Positions 1-8,248 are shown, numbered from the stretch's first letter. The stretch: 64,000 nucleotides of DNA from Rouxiella badensis (GCF_002093665.1 NZ_MRWE01000005.1:105454-169453), one strand, 5' to 3'. Numbers and translations are program-made. Notes: generated from the sequence alone by a model not told the origin.

Positions 1-270
1 AGCAGCCGTAGACCGACTCTCGAATTCAGCGAAAAGATGCACGTCTCAGGCGCTATGTGTAACCGCTTTATGGGACAAGGACAGCTCGACAACGATCGAC
101 TCTTCGTCAGGCAAATGGCCTCAACGCGCATGCTTTGCGCCGACAGCCAACTCAACGTCGGCGACCGGCTCATCGCCGAGATGCTACAGAATGGCGCGAA
201 AGTCTCCCTGCACGGCAAACAGCTCATACTCCGCGAAGGCGAACACGAGCTGGTCTATCGCGCCAAATAG
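1..270 (+). CDS. hslJ: Heat shock lipoprotein HslJ (META domain), 3' part
   Basis: The window opens inside this gene; 89 codons remain. The visible part is the C-terminal half of a META/HslJ domain: the stretch SGAMCNRF followed by a TRMLCAD block and an AEMLQNGAKV block matches E. coli HslJ (about 140 residues) in order and spacing. The two conserved cysteines of the domain (in SGAMCNRF and TRMLCAD) are present. In E. coli, HslJ is an outer-membrane lipoprotein linked to heat and novobiocin resistance; the lipobox lies outside the window. The neighbouring DUF333 lipoprotein gene on the other strand repeats the E. coli hslJ-ydbJ arrangement. It ends at TAG, then a tandem repeat begins. Confidence 0.9.
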   Translation, partial: SSRRPTLEFSEKMHVSGAMCNRFMGQGQLDNDRLFVRQMASTRMLCADSQLNVGDRLIAEMLQNGAKVSLHGKQLILREGEHELVYRAK

Positions 271-291
271 CGTTAGGGCAAGACAGTATTA

Positions 292-410
292 CTCACCGCC
301 ATTAGTGTTGTGGCAAGGCGGCCACAGAGTGAGTCCCGATGAGCTGACACACGTCAGTGATTTGGGTGAGCGAAGACAGCCAACGCAGCCACAGCGCTGG
401 GGCGAAGAGG
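292..410. repeat. 120-bp interspersed-type repeat, copy 1
   Basis: First of two adjacent, nearly identical units with a period of 124 bp. It contains two short hairpins: GTGGC/GCCAC (stem 5, near 310-326) and CTGAC-acac-GTCAG (near 343-356). It is not open as a conserved protein on either strand. The text resembles the interspersed repeats I recall in Serratia/Yersinia-type genomes (pieces such as CCCGATGAGC and AGCCAACGCAGCC), but that is memory, not a search. Confidence 0.85.
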
Positions 411-415
411 CATTC

Positions 416-535
416 CTCACAGCCATTAGTGTTGTGGCAAGGCGGCCACAGAGTGAGTCCCGATGAGCTGACACACGTCAGTGATTCGGGTGAGCGAAGA
501 CAGCCAACGCAGCCACAGCGCTAAGGGCGAAGAGG
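416..535. repeat. 120-bp interspersed-type repeat, copy 2
   Basis: Second unit, differing from copy 1 at only a few positions: ACAGCC for ACCGCC near the start, GATTCGGG for GATTTGGG, and GCTAAGGG for GCTGGGG near the end. It lies between the convergent ends of hslJ and the DUF333 lipoprotein gene, so it may also act as transcript-end structure for both. Confidence 0.85.
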
Positions 536-539
536 AATT

Positions 540-815
540 TTAGGTACAGGCACCGCTCATCACAGCCGACTCCCCGCATCGACGACCATTAGACATCTGG
601 CACATGCCTACTGAGGTACCGTCGAGTTGGCGTGCGAGCTGTAGCGTGCCTCCGGCCATTGAACAGGCTGCTGCGGCAGGGCTGTTACTCAGGTTACGAT
701 GGGCAATATTGAAGCTGTTACCCTGCTGTTGAACTTCCGCACTTTCTTTATTGCTGCTGCAGGCAGCTAAAACCAATGTGGCGCCAGCCAGTAGAAATCG
801 TAACCCTGTTTTCAT
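540..815 (-). CDS. DUF333 lipoprotein, YdbJ/YoaF-like
   Basis: A 91-residue protein with a lipoprotein signal peptide: MKTG start, hydrophobic core, lipobox LAAC with the acylated Cys at residue 19. The mature part carries a DUF333 module (SNSPAAAACSMAGGTLQL to GRRCGESAVMSGAC) with paired cysteines, as in E. coli YdbJ, YoaF and related small putative hemolysin-associated lipoproteins. E. coli YdbJ also sits next to hslJ, which supports orthology. A good ribosome site (AGGAG, 8 nt from ATG) fixes the start. The biochemical role of the family is unknown; location is predicted to be the inner leaflet of the outer membrane, since residue +2 is Ser. Confidence 0.8.
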   Translation of the reverse strand: MKTGLRFLLAGATLVLAACSSNKESAEVQQQGNSFNIAHRNLSNSPAAAACSMAGGTLQLARQLDGTSVGMCQMSNGRRCGESAVMSGACT

Positions 816-840
816 GCACCCTGCTCCTGGATGATTATTT

Positions 841-854
841 CGTTAAATTTAACG
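841..854. promoter_or_regulatory. 14-bp perfect palindrome upstream of the DUF333 lipoprotein
   Basis: CGTTAAATTTAACG is a perfect palindrome 26 bp upstream of the lipoprotein start codon (leftward gene), flanked by outer ATGAT/ATCAT arms. It could be an operator or a transcript 5' structure. No regulator is identified; the rest of the 816-1065 gap is A/T-rich with no gene seen. Confidence 0.35.
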
Positions 855-1065
855 AGAGTCATCATAGCCGAGCTTTTCTGCTAACGTCGAGTCCTGAAAA
901 GAAGTAAATAGCCACTTTTCTTAAAAATTTATATCCAGAAACAGATTATTTCCGTTTGTTATTTATTCTGCTCATAGAGTGGACGCTTATTAACCCGAAA
1001 TTCTTCTTAAATCACAAAAAATTCGCCCTTGGGATGAAATAATATAAAAAAGGAGGAAGTCTTTT

Positions 1066-1722
1066 ATGCTGACAGATTTTTTAATCAGAATTGCCGTTGC
1101 CGGTGTCCTTGGAGGACTTATCGGTATTGAAAGACAGCTGCGTGCAAAAGAAGCCGGTTTACGTACCCATATTTTGGTCGGCATCGGCAGTGCGATGTTT
1201 ATGATCGTCTCGAAATATGGCTTTGAAGATATTCTTAATCAGAGCCACGTCAGTTTTGACCCCAGTCGTGTTGCCGCGCAGGTGGTCAGCGGCATGGGTT
1301 TCTTGGGTGCCGGTACCATCATTATTCAAAAACAAATCGTCAAGGGACTGACCACCGCCGCCGGGCTTTGGGTGACCGCGGCAATTGGTTTGGTCATTGG
1401 TAGCGGACTGTATGAGATTGGGGTCTATGGCACCGTATTAACGCTGCTGGTTCTTGAGGTATTTCGTCAAATCAGCAACCGTTTAATTGGTCATCATCAT
1501 CTGATCGAAGTCCGCCTGAGACCACAAAGCGTCCCTCAGGTATTAATTGCACTACAGAAAATGCGTATCCGTCCCGGCCATATAAAAGTCAGCCAAAAGG
1601 ATGACGATGAAGATAAATGTGAGCTTGTTATGGACGTCGTATTATCGCCGCGTCAGAAAATTGAAGCCCTCTATGAGGCCATAATGTCGGTAGACGGTAT
1701 TAAGCGGGTAGACGTTAATTAA
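1066..1722 (+). CDS. MgtC/SapB family membrane protein, YhiD-like
   Basis: A 218-residue protein of the MgtC/SapB family. The N-terminal two thirds has four to five hydrophobic segments with the family signatures GIERQLRAKEAGLRTHILVG (residues 21-40), the conserved Asp-Pro-Ser-Arg-xAA-QVV block and GxGFLGAG, followed by GLTTAAGLWVTAAIGL. A soluble C-terminal tail of about 70 residues ends the protein. It is much closer to E. coli YhiD than to virulence MgtC: it shares MFMIVSKYGF and GSGLYEIGVYG. The ribosome site AAGGAGG sits 9 nt before ATG. In MgtC the family modulates Mg2+ homeostasis and the F-type ATPase; YhiD's own role is not settled. Single gene. Confidence 0.85.
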   Translation: MLTDFLIRIAVAGVLGGLIGIERQLRAKEAGLRTHILVGIGSAMFMIVSKYGFEDILNQSHVSFDPSRVAAQVVSGMGFLGAGTIIIQKQIVKGLTTAAGLWVTAAIGLVIGSGLYEIGVYGTVLTLLVLEVFRQISNRLIGHHHLIEVRLRPQSVPQVLIALQKMRIRPGHIKVSQKDDDEDKCELVMDVVLSPRQKIEALYEAIMSVDGIKRVDVN

Positions 1723-1793
1723 GGCGCACAGAATCACCATAACGCATTGAATTGCAAATGCAAAATTTGAATAACTAATCCCAATCTATCTAT

Positions 1794-1815
1794 ATGCGGC
1801 AAAGATTTGCCGCAT
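1794..1815. terminator. Inverted repeat after the YhiD-like gene
   Basis: A perfect 10-bp inverted repeat (ATGCGGCAAA / TTTGCCGCAT, 2-nt spacer) lies between the YhiD-like gene and the ABC importer. Only a weak pyrimidine tract follows, so it may be a weak terminator or a mRNA 5' structure of the downstream operon. Confidence 0.45.
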
Positions 1816-1899
1816 GATAAGCTTTCCCCCTCTCTTTATAGTCGTTATTTCCAACATGGCAATAAAAGCTGCAACAGTAATGTTTGGGGAAGGTGAAGT

Positions 1900-2598
1900 G
1901 TGCCCGCTTGGTTTTCTTTAGCTGTAGATTCTTTTTGGCCCATGCTTTATGCAGGGCTGACATTTACCATTCCACTGACGCTGATAGCGTTTGCTTTGGG
2001 ATTAACGCTGGGTTTTATTGTGGCATTAATTCGCCTTTATGGCCCCGCGCCACTGCGAAGTTTCGTCCGCTTTTATGTCTGGCTTATTCGCGGTACTCCT
2101 CTCCTGGTGCAGCTTTTCCTGATATTTTACGCCCTGCCGAGCGCAGGAATTACTCTCGACGCTTTTCCGGCGGCGGTGATAGGCTTTACCCTGAATATCG
2201 GTGCTTATACTTCTGAGGTGATTCGAGCCACTCTATTATCGGTGCCAAAGGGGCAATGGGAAGCGGCCCATTCCATTAGCATGAGCTGGTCCCAGTCTTT
2301 GCGCCGGATTATTCTGCCGCAGGCCGCTCGCGTCGCCGTCCCACCGCTGTCGAATACCTTTATTTCATTAGTCAAAGACACCTCCCTGGCCTCGGTGATT
2401 ACCGTGCCAGAGCTGTTTCTGGCGGCGCAAAGAATTGCCGCCGTAACCTATCAGCCCCTCATTCTTTATACCGAAGCGGCCATCATCTATTTACTGATCA
2501 GCTCCGTTTTATCCGCATTACAGAGCCGTCTGGAAATCAGACTGGCCAGAAATACCGCAGTAAAGGAAAACTTTAATGATAACGCTATCCGGAGTTGA
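1900..2598 (+). CDS. Cystine-type polar amino acid ABC permease (YecS/TcyL-like)
   Basis: Integral membrane component, 232 residues, of an amino acid importer of the HisM/TcyL family. The EAA-type cytoplasmic loop is visible (ATLLSVPKGQWEAAHSISMS, around residues 108-127, with the conserved Gly), flanked by about five membrane segments. I chose the GTG start because GGAAGGTGA lies just upstream and the N-terminus then aligns with TcyL-type permeases. Its 3' end overlaps the ATPase gene by 23 bp, showing tight co-translation. With the TcyJ-like binding protein downstream this is probably a cystine or related sulfur amino acid importer; the exact substrate is inferred from the binding protein and the C-S lyase in the same locus. 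Confidence 0.85.
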   Translation: MPAWFSLAVDSFWPMLYAGLTFTIPLTLIAFALGLTLGFIVALIRLYGPAPLRSFVRFYVWLIRGTPLLVQLFLIFYALPSAGITLDAFPAAVIGFTLNIGAYTSEVIRATLLSVPKGQWEAAHSISMSWSQSLRRIILPQAARVAVPPLSNTFISLVKDTSLASVITVPELFLAAQRIAAVTYQPLILYTEAAIIYLLISSVLSALQSRLEIRLARNTAVKENFNDNAIRS

Positions 2599-3343
2599 GA
2601 AAAGTTTTGGACTAAATAAAGTCCTGAACGACATAGCGCTGACGCTCGAAGAAGGCAGCGTAACTGCACTGATCGGGCCTTCAGGCAGCGGCAAAAGTAC
2701 CTTATTACGCTGCATTAATTTATTGGAAATTCCTCAGGCCGGGCAATTAAAGATTGGGAATGAAGAAATACGTTTTTCCCCAAAGATGCGCATCGGCAAA
2801 CGAGATATTCGCCGAATAAGCCAGCAAACCGGCATGGTATTCCAAAATTTTCAATTATTCCCTCATCTGACCGTACTCGAAAATATCACCGAGGGATTGG
2901 TCGTAGTGCATAAATGGCCGTTGGATCGGGCGATAAAACGTGCCGAAGCGCTGTTGGCCAAGGTAGGTATGCAGCATAAGCGTGACGCCTGGCCTGCCAC
3001 ACTCTCCGGTGGACAGCAGCAGCGCGTCGCCATTGCACGCGCTCTGGCCCCTTCGCCCAAGGTGCTGCTTTGTGATGAACCGACCTCAGCGCTGGACCCT
3101 GAGCTGTCGCTTGAGGTGGTCGCGGTATTAAAGCAGCTGGCACAGGAAGGGACCACCATGCTGATGGCCACTCACGACCTGCGCCTGGCGGCGAATATCG
3201 CTAATAACGTCGTCTTTCTTGAGGCGGGTGAAATTGTTGAAAGCGGTACCTCAGAGGCTATTTTCACTCAGGCCAGGAAAGCACGAACAAAGACCTATAT
3301 TTCAACGTTAACCAATACCCTTCCCGATTCATGGGAAATCTAA
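2576..3343 (+). CDS. Amino acid ABC transporter ATPase (TcyN/YecC-like)
   Basis: A 255-residue ABC ATPase. Walker A is GPSGSGKST (residues 34-42), the Q-loop is in VFQNFQLFPHLTV, the ABC signature is LSGGQQQR, Walker B is VLLCDEPTSALDP, and the switch His is in ATHDL. Family and length match the GlnQ/HisP/TcyN group that powers polar amino acid import. ATG lies inside the permease gene (23-bp overlap). It pairs with the permease before it and the periplasmic binding protein after it. The C-terminus is a few residues longer than usual (KTYISTLTNTLPDSWEI) with no recognised regulatory domain. Confidence 0.88.
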   Translation: MITLSGVEKSFGLNKVLNDIALTLEEGSVTALIGPSGSGKSTLLRCINLLEIPQAGQLKIGNEEIRFSPKMRIGKRDIRRISQQTGMVFQNFQLFPHLTVLENITEGLVVVHKWPLDRAIKRAEALLAKVGMQHKRDAWPATLSGGQQQRVAIARALAPSPKVLLCDEPTSALDPELSLEVVAVLKQLAQEGTTMLMATHDLRLAANIANNVVFLEAGEIVESGTSEAIFTQARKARTKTYISTLTNTLPDSWEI

Positions 3344-3382
3344 AACAAAAAAATCAATACTAATAATCTTAAGGAGTTACTG

Positions 3383-4156
3383 ATGAAAGTAATAGCGACG
3401 GCATTATTGGCCACGGCACTGCAATTTAGCGTTTCTCACGTTGCTTTTGCCGAATCAGATTTGGCAAAAATTCACTCGGCAGGCGTGATCAAATTTGGTA
3501 CGGAAGGCACCTATCCCCCGTTTACCTATCACAACACCTCGGGTGAGCTTGTCGGCTTTGACGTTGATATCGCACGGGAAGTTTCTAAGCGTATTGGTGT
3601 TAAAGCGGAGTTTGTCGAAGGGAAATGGGACGGGCTGATTGCGGGCCTCGACGCCAAACGCTATGACGCGGTGATTAACGAAGTGTCCATCACACCAGAG
3701 CGTCAGGCAAAGTACGATTTCTCTGACCCGTATATTGCGTCAAAAGCGGTACTGATCGTGCGCAGCAACAACAACACCATCAAGTCATTTGCCGACCTGA
3801 AAGGCAAGAAATCGGCGCACACCTTGACCAGCAACTATGCACAACTGGCGCGTAAATACGGTGCGGAGATTGTCGGTACTGACGGTTTCGACCAGTCCGT
3901 CTCTCTTGTTGCACAGGGCCGCGCGGATGCCACTATCAACGACAATCTGTCGTATCTCGACTTCAAAAAACATAAACCTGACGCGCCGGTCAAGATTGTT
4001 GCTACCGAGTCAAACGCCGAGCAGGAAGGCGTGCTTATCAGAAAAGACAACCCGGATTTACAGCAGGCAATCAACAAAGCATTGGCTGAAATAAAATCCG
4101 ACGGCACTTATCAGCGCATTTCTAATCAATATTTTGGTGCTGACGTTTCCAAATAA
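3383..4156 (+). CDS. Cystine-type periplasmic binding protein (TcyJ/FliY-like)
   Basis: Family-3 solute-binding protein, 257 residues, with a Sec signal peptide ending SHVAFA (about residue 23). It follows E. coli TcyJ (FliY) closely: GTYPPFTYHNTSGELVGFDVD, KWDGLIAGLDAKRYDAVIN, then a YDFSDPYI block and a C-terminal FGADVSK (FGADVTK in TcyJ). The Arg of the ITPERQAKYDF segment is the residue that normally contacts the amino acid alpha-carboxylate region. A strong ribosome site (AAGGAG, 7 nt) precedes the ATG. It is the last gene of the importer unit; a strong hairpin separates it from the next gene, which may lower read-through and leave the binding protein in excess. Confidence 0.88.
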   Translation: MKVIATALLATALQFSVSHVAFAESDLAKIHSAGVIKFGTEGTYPPFTYHNTSGELVGFDVDIAREVSKRIGVKAEFVEGKWDGLIAGLDAKRYDAVINEVSITPERQAKYDFSDPYIASKAVLIVRSNNNTIKSFADLKGKKSAHTLTSNYAQLARKYGAEIVGTDGFDQSVSLVAQGRADATINDNLSYLDFKKHKPDAPVKIVATESNAEQEGVLIRKDNPDLQQAINKALAEIKSDGTYQRISNQYFGADVSK

Positions 4157-4166
4157 TCACGTCGTT

Positions 4167-4192
4167 CCGCAGTGGCATGACTGCCGCTGCGG
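4167..4192 (+). terminator. Intercistronic hairpin after the cystine-binding protein
   Basis: An 11-bp stem (CCGCAGTGGCA / TGCCGCTGCGG, one G:U pair) with a 4-nt loop lies 11 bp past the stop codon. No proper T-run follows, so it is more likely an attenuating or mRNA-stabilising hairpin than a full terminator; the next two genes continue in the same direction 43 bp on. Confidence 0.5.
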
Positions 4193-4234
4193 AGACGTCT
4201 TTCCGCCTTCTCCCGCGATTTTACAGGTCAGAAC

Positions 4235-5680
4235 ATGACAATAGCCTCAACGCCGGTATTCACGGTGGTACAACCTTCGGCAGTGCTCGCCGATCCCCAC
4301 ATTCTTTCTGACATCCGCGACCGACGCAGCATCATTGACTCTATCTATGATTCTCTGGTGCGCCGCGATGACCATGGACAATTTATTCCCTGGCTGGCGA
4401 CGCATTGGAGGGTTGAGAATAAGGGACTGCGCTGGTGTTTTAATCTGCGAACAGACGTCATATTTCACAATGGCTCCGCGCTTACCGCGCAAGATGCTGC
4501 AGGCTCCCTGCGACGCGCGCTTTCCGCCGACATGCCCGGCGAACTCGGCACCGAAGGGGTTTTGCGTGGCTATCTTGAGGGGGCGAAAATAGCCGCTACC
4601 GATGACAGTGTGCTGATTGTGGAAACGTTAAGCCCCTTTGGCGATTTGCTGGATTTACTGGTGGATATTCCCGTCGTAGAGACGTCGTCACTGCCTAAAT
4701 TAATCGGCAGCGGACCTTATCGGGCCAGCAGCCAGCAGCCCGGCAAGGTCGTTTTGCAAGCGTTCAACCCACATTGGGCCGGCCCCCCGCCCGCTCAATC
4801 ACTGGTCTGGCTCGCTGAACCCGATGCTAAACGTCGTTTAGCCCTGTTACAACAAGGCAAAGTGGATTTAGCCGTCGATACCCCGGCACACTACGTGACA
4901 GGGTCACATGATAATTTTCAAATTCTAAAACGTAAAAGCACGCTGTGCGTGATTTTTCTGTTTAACCTCTTTAGCGGCCCCTTGCAGGACGTTCGCATCA
5001 GAAAGGCGCTCAATTATGCGATAAACCTGACAGACATCATCAACGACCCAGCGATTGCGGCAGGCCAGGCAGCGCCGCTGGCAGGTCCGCTGAGCCCACG
5101 TCACGCGGGAACACCGGCAGACCTCTGCGCTTATGCTTATAATCAGCAAAAAGCACGCGAGCTGCTCGCCGAGGCCGGCTATGCGCAAGGTCTTACGCTT
5201 GAGTTTTCATTACCGGCTACGTTCCCCGATGAGTCAATTCCGCTGGCTGAACGCATCGCCCAGCAGCTTAAGGACGTAGGGATCACCGCCAACCTGACGG
5301 TTTACCACGACAGGCCAGCCTATGCGCATCGAGTTCGTGACAAGCAATTTGGCGATGTAGCCTGCTTTGACTCAAGCCCCGCCAGCGCCTGGCGCGTGTA
5401 TATCGAAAAGCTCGACTCCCGTCGTCAAGGCCCGTGGTGGCAGGGATACCACAGTGAAACACTGAACGCCCTGCTGAACGAGATAGCCGCGACACAGCAC
5501 GCCGAACAGCGTCAGGCGCTTCTGGCGCAGGCATTTACACTTGTCCACCATGATGCGCCGTGGCTTTTCCTCTACGCGCCAGATAACCACTGGACGCTGG
5601 GCGAAAAAGCCAAGGGATGGCAACCCACCTTCGAAGGACGCGTACGCATTATTGCCAACCCAGATGGGGGTACTCATTGA
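4235..5680 (+). CDS. Family-5 (peptide/nickel type) binding protein lacking a signal peptide
   Basis: A 481-residue SBP_bac_5-like protein. Family features are clear: DSLVRRDDHGQFIPWLATHW, the WCFNLRTDVIFHNGSALTAQDA block, then VRIRKALNYAINLTDI and a lobe-II region with AYNQQKARELLAEAGYAQGLTLEF. It is shorter than DppA or NikA (about 510-540), and the shortage is at the N-terminus: the sequence goes straight into the mature fold from MTIASTPVF. Upstream in frame there is only a short untranslated stretch to a TGA at 4178, with no ATG/GTG/TTG and no hydrophobic segment. It therefore should stay in the cytoplasm unless exported in an unusual way. Its stop codon overlaps the TTG of the C-S lyase gene. 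SgrR-type regulators also carry such domains in the cytoplasm, but no DNA-binding domain is present here. Confidence 0.8.
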   Translation: MTIASTPVFTVVQPSAVLADPHILSDIRDRRSIIDSIYDSLVRRDDHGQFIPWLATHWRVENKGLRWCFNLRTDVIFHNGSALTAQDAAGSLRRALSADMPGELGTEGVLRGYLEGAKIAATDDSVLIVETLSPFGDLLDLLVDIPVVETSSLPKLIGSGPYRASSQQPGKVVLQAFNPHWAGPPPAQSLVWLAEPDAKRRLALLQQGKVDLAVDTPAHYVTGSHDNFQILKRKSTLCVIFLFNLFSGPLQDVRIRKALNYAINLTDIINDPAIAAGQAAPLAGPLSPRHAGTPADLCAYAYNQQKARELLAEAGYAQGLTLEFSLPATFPDESIPLAERIAQQLKDVGITANLTVYHDRPAYAHRVRDKQFGDVACFDSSPASAWRVYIEKLDSRRQGPWWQGYHSETLNALLNEIAATQHAEQRQALLAQAFTLVHHDAPWLFLYAPDNHWTLGEKAKGWQPTFEGRVRIIANPDGGTH

Positions 5681-6867
5681 GAAGCAAGCACGGCGACAGG
5701 TGTATTTTTGATACAGTGATTGACCGCCGATCGCGGCATTCCACCAAATGGCTAGCGGTCAAAGAGGGCTCGACGCCGGAGAATGCCTCGGTCATCCCCC
5801 TTTGGATAGCGGATATGGATTTCCGCTCTCCGCCTCAGGTTTTGAGTGCAATGCAGCAAGCGATAGAGCATGGGATCTTGGGCTACAGGGAGTGGCCTGA
5901 GGACTTTTTCAGCCTTTTTTGCCATTGGCAGTCCTCGCGACATGGCTGGGAAATTGATCCTGAATGGGTTGTGCCGTGCCAGTCGGTTATTACCGCGATG
6001 GAGCTCATCATCCGAACGTTGAGTGAGCCCGATGACGAGATAATTATTCTCTCGCCCGGTTTTGGCACCTTTAACCGGGTCATTCACCATACTGGTCGTC
6101 GCCTGGTTGATGTCCCCTTGGTTGAACAGGACCGCCAGTATGGATTGGATATCTCACGCATCGAGGCGCAGATTTCTCCTCGTAGCCGAATATTAATCCT
6201 CTGTAATCCCCATAACCCGATTGGCAAAGTGTGGAATAAGCAAGAGTTGGCGCAGATAGGCGACCTGTGTCAGCGTCACGGCCTGCTGCTGCTCTCCGAT
6301 GACGTGCACCAAGACTTGGTCATTGGTGAACGGCCTTATACCCCTATCATGTTACTCAATGATAAGGTTGCCGATTTCTGCATTACTTTCACCTCGCCCT
6401 GTAAGACCTTTAACCTCGGCGGGTTGCCGGTCACTCATCTGGTGATTAAAAACGACGCAATCCGTAGCAGGATTCGCCATGAGCTTTACCAACTGAGCGT
6501 GCACAAGCCGAACTCTCTTGGCATGAGTGCCTGCGACGCGGCGTATCGCGAGGGAGAACCGTGGCTGGACGAACTGCTCGGGTATTTAAAGGCCAACTAT
6601 GCCCTGCTCAAGCAAGGGCTGAACGCAGGGTCAAGTATTCGTTTGTTTCACACCGAAGGCAGCTATCTTGCCTGGCTGGATTTTCGCCGTGCCGGACTCA
6701 CTCAGCCCGAGCTGGAACACCGGTTGCTGCATCAGGCAGGGCTTTTGCTAGAAAGTGGCCTCAATTTTGGCCCAACTGGTCAGGGATTTATGCGCCTGAA
6801 CTTTGCGTTGCCCAAATCCGAACTGGAAACAGTGATAGAAAGGCTGCGGCATTATTTTCCGGCCTGA
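5677..6867 (+). CDS. MalY/PatB-type PLP C-S lyase (cystathionine beta-lyase like)
   Basis: A fold-type I aminotransferase-class protein, 396 residues. It has the MalY/PatB layout: IADMDFRSPPQVLSAMQQA near the N-terminus, a GYREWPEDF segment, NPHNPIGKVW, SDDVHQDLV (the Asp binding the PLP ring nitrogen), and FTSPCKTFNLGG with the Schiff-base Lys. These enzymes split C-S bonds of cystathionine, cystine or S-substituted cysteines to pyruvate, ammonia and a thiol. I chose the TTG at 5677: it overlaps the previous stop (TTGA), has GGGGG 6 nt upstream and gives the family length (E. coli MalY 390). An upstream ATG at 5617 would overlap the previous gene by 64 bp. Role inferred from context: using sulfur compounds imported by the preceding transporter. 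Confidence 0.85.
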   Translation: MRSKHGDRCIFDTVIDRRSRHSTKWLAVKEGSTPENASVIPLWIADMDFRSPPQVLSAMQQAIEHGILGYREWPEDFFSLFCHWQSSRHGWEIDPEWVVPCQSVITAMELIIRTLSEPDDEIIILSPGFGTFNRVIHHTGRRLVDVPLVEQDRQYGLDISRIEAQISPRSRILILCNPHNPIGKVWNKQELAQIGDLCQRHGLLLLSDDVHQDLVIGERPYTPIMLLNDKVADFCITFTSPCKTFNLGGLPVTHLVIKNDAIRSRIRHELYQLSVHKPNSLGMSACDAAYREGEPWLDELLGYLKANYALLKQGLNAGSSIRLFHTEGSYLAWLDFRRAGLTQPELEHRLLHQAGLLLESGLNFGPTGQGFMRLNFALPKSELETVIERLRHYFPA

Positions 6868-6916
6868 CCCTTTTTGTTGATAGGCCAGGCAAGTGAAGCT
6901 CCCACGACTTCTGTCC

Positions 6917-8248
6917 CTATCTCTTACTTTCCCAAACCGGCAGCGAGGTCAACCAGGTTTCACGCTGCGCCTCAATGATGGCACCTCGCCGGGCGTTTGC
7001 ATGATATTCGCCTTTTTCGCCTGGTTTATGAGTGGCTGTCGGTAAACTAAAAGAGGCGGCGCGGATCGGCGACTCATATCTCGGTTGGCCGATGCCGTTA
7101 TCTGCCCACGAAAGCAGAGGCACGATGCGTACGCTAATACGGTCCAGCGTTTTATACGGCCACGGCTTTGCTTCATTGCTGTACTGCGCCATAAAATCCA
7201 ATGATTTCAAGACGCTTCCGCCGTCGGGCGTCGTGTAGTGCCACAGGTCTTGCCCCCCCTTCTGACCGTCAGCCTTCTGGTCAAGGATGGCCAAAAGGCT
7301 AACAGCCTGCAAATTGAAATAGCTGTAGTGGAATGAACGCGTTCGCGCCAGTTCGAGCGGCTGAGTACCGTCGGGCCGCAGTTGGGTGTCTAGTTTGCTT
7401 TCAGTGAGCGCCACCATCTTTTTTATCGTTTCCGGTCGGTCGAGATACCAGGCGATGCCCGCCACCTGCGTCGCGTACCAGTTACCGTGGTTATTTTTAG
7501 TTTTACTCTCTTTAATTGCCAGCTTACTGGTCTGCAACCAGTGCAAATATTCCTGCATCCATTGGCGCAACTGGCGCTCATCGTCAGAGGACCAGGCGGC
7601 GTTACCGCGCAGCATCAGCACGGAATCAACGATTCTTGTTGCAAAATAGCGGCCATCGAGCACGCCCGCGTTTCTGCCCGCACTCATTCCGGGCACACCT
7701 TGGGCAAAGTTAAGATTAGGATTCATGCGCGTTGCCGGCGTGATAAACCAAGTGCGCAACATGCTTGCGGCCTTATCGGCATAGCGCTGCTGCCCTGAAA
7801 AATACCAGGCGAGGGTGAGATCCTGAACCTTTGCAGTAAACGCCGCGAGCCGCACGCCGTCACTCTGATTATTTTTACTGGCAGGATTTACTTTGCCGTC
7901 TCGGCGGATCCAGGGCTGTCCATCGGTTTTACTCGGATCCGGCCACCAGTAGGCGCTCAGACTCAGGTAGTCGTGTTTAGTCCCACTTGGCGGCGTCATC
8001 CCCTTTTCGGTCACGCTTGGGTTCGGCGTTTTCAGCGCCCGATTAGCGGAGGTAATAAGCAGGTCATAGGCCTCTTGGGTGGACGTTGCCGCTTTCCCCT
8101 GCTCAAGTTGATGCTTTACCTGCAACAACTGGCTGGCCTGCAAGAATGCCAACGCTTGTGGACCCGAATCGGCAGCATACGCAGCGCACCCTGCTCCTGC
8201 ACTCAGCATGAAGGCAATGCTTATGGCCACTTTGCAAAATCGACTCAT
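6917..8248 (-). CDS. Alginate lyase family protein (PL5-like), secreted
   Basis: A 443-residue protein with a Sec signal peptide (cleavage near CAAYAA, residue 26). The fold is the alpha/alpha-barrel of the alginate lyase family (PF05426-type). The catalytic signature KNNHGNWY (Asn252, Asn253, His254) and the downstream RTRSFHYSYFNLQ block (Arg302/304, Tyr308/310) match the His/Tyr/Arg set of AlgL and A1-III lyases. A conserved LSAYWWPDPSKTDGQPWIRRDG segment is near the N-terminus. The start follows an AAGGACGGAAG ribosome site. There are no alginate biosynthesis genes here, so a catabolic role on external uronate polymers is likely; the substrate could be alginate or another polyuronate. It is transcribed away from the pectate lyase/porin pair 2.4 kb to the right. 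Confidence 0.8.
   Translation of the reverse strand: MSRFCKVAISIAFMLSAGAGCAAYAADSGPQALAFLQASQLLQVKHQLEQGKAATSTQEAYDLLITSANRALKTPNPSVTEKGMTPPSGTKHDYLSLSAYWWPDPSKTDGQPWIRRDGKVNPASKNNQSDGVRLAAFTAKVQDLTLAWYFSGQQRYADKAASMLRTWFITPATRMNPNLNFAQGVPGMSAGRNAGVLDGRYFATRIVDSVLMLRGNAAWSSDDERQLRQWMQEYLHWLQTSKLAIKESKTKNNHGNWYATQVAGIAWYLDRPETIKKMVALTESKLDTQLRPDGTQPLELARTRSFHYSYFNLQAVSLLAILDQKADGQKGGQDLWHYTTPDGGSVLKSLDFMAQYSNEAKPWPYKTLDRISVRIVPLLSWADNGIGQPRYESPIRAASFSLPTATHKPGEKGEYHANARRGAIIEAQRETWLTSLPVWESKR

Noticed and set aside
5617..5676. Upstream ATG extending the MalY/PatB lyase by 20 codons
   Set aside because: It would overlap the binding-protein gene by 64 bp; the TTG at 5677 has the better ribosome site, the stop/start overlap and the family length.
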